Below, in pieces: positions 63,773-64,000 of a stretch of 64,000 nt of DNA. Position 1 is the stretch's first letter. The number at the start of each line of letters is the position of its first letter. Below the pieces are notes generated by a model that saw nothing but the letters and a program-made list of their open reading frames with translations, was not told where the DNA came from and did no database searches. Where the stretch lies: NCBI GenBank assembly GCA_903632075.3, contig CAHIKZ030005580.1, forward strand, positions 385,001 through 449,000, written 5' to 3'. The DNA is from Acanthosepion pharaonis. Its lineage: Eukaryota > Mollusca > Cephalopoda > Sepiida > Sepiidae. A program made the position numbers and the translations under genes.

Positions 63773-63845
<73 letters not shown>
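63773..63845. repeat. (CA)n then (TA)n
   Basis: CA units to about 63829, then TA units. Confidence 0.95.
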
Positions 63846-64000
63846 GAAAATTTTCTCAGAGTTAGCCTGTAGAAAAAGACAATATTTTCAATGTAAAAGA
63901 CAATAGGAAAACTATAATATTAGCCGACGCGTTTCGTCCAATGTGGACTTTTTCAAGGGAAAAACGAAATGGATTTCTTAAAACAAAGTAACTAATAATA
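63846..64000. other. Unclassified window end
   Basis: It contains TAGCCGACGCGTTTCGTCCA and TGGACTTTTTCAAGG, a phrase that looks like part of a dispersed repeat, but there is no second copy in the window. Confidence 0.35.

Overview
This window looks like intergenic DNA from a coleoid cephalopod, most likely an octopus. That is an inference from repeat content. The DNA is AT-rich and full of (TA)n, (CA)n and (TATC)n tracts. It carries tRNA-headed SINEs and 5S rRNA-headed SINEs that share one central block, as expected of cephalopod SINEs. It also carries abundant decayed LINEs, mariner/Tc1 elements and Helitrons. I find no intact host gene, no exon I can defend, no functional RNA gene, and nothing prokaryotic or viral. 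Nearly every recognisable protein fragment comes from a broken transposable element. The long open frames are mostly microsatellite translations or the antisense of repeats.

Layout. 1-5.3 kb: a duplicated unknown repeat, two mariner-type relics (one inside a LINE), a Penelope-type GIY-YIG fragment, a 367-bp terminal-inverted-repeat (TIR) element, a LINE fragment and a SINE. 6.2-8 kb: a TA-centred foldback, then a CpG-rich stretch with seven TGACG motifs and a probable solo LTR with duplicated CACGTG/CCAAT sites. 8.8-15 kb: dispersed repeats, LINE 3' ends, an APE-endonuclease fragment, a large palindrome and two SINE types. 15.4-21.7 kb: a SINE nested in a mariner relic, LINE reverse-transcriptase (RT) relics, a 631-bp TIR element, and the best-preserved mariner (19970-21232), which splits a LINE. 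22-32 kb: family-C repeats, two Helitron termini, LINE RT, a Tc1 transposase relic and several SINEs. 32-42 kb: more LINE and SINE relics and microsatellites. 42.5-47.2 kb: a 4.5-kb Helitron with rearranged replicase pieces, inside a foldback. 48-64 kb: 5S-headed SINEs, many copies of one Jockey/CR1-like LINE, a deleted mariner, a short Helitron, an LTR-like promoter and long TATC arrays.

The parts do not work together as a pathway. What can be reconstructed is a history of insertions. LINE families supplied 5'-truncated copies and probably the machinery for SINEs, several of which keep 7-14 bp target duplications. DNA transposons then landed in TA dinucleotides inside LINE relics. Helitron ends abut AT tracts. 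I use these family labels: LINE-1fam (YADD-type RT ending in a GHGT-like C-terminus), LINE-2fam (Jockey/CR1-like, FADDTTIY-type RT), LINE-3fam (single relic near 29.5 kb), SINE-A (tRNA-headed), SINE-B (a second tRNA-headed family), SINE-5S, and family C. Clade names come from motif recognition, not database searches.
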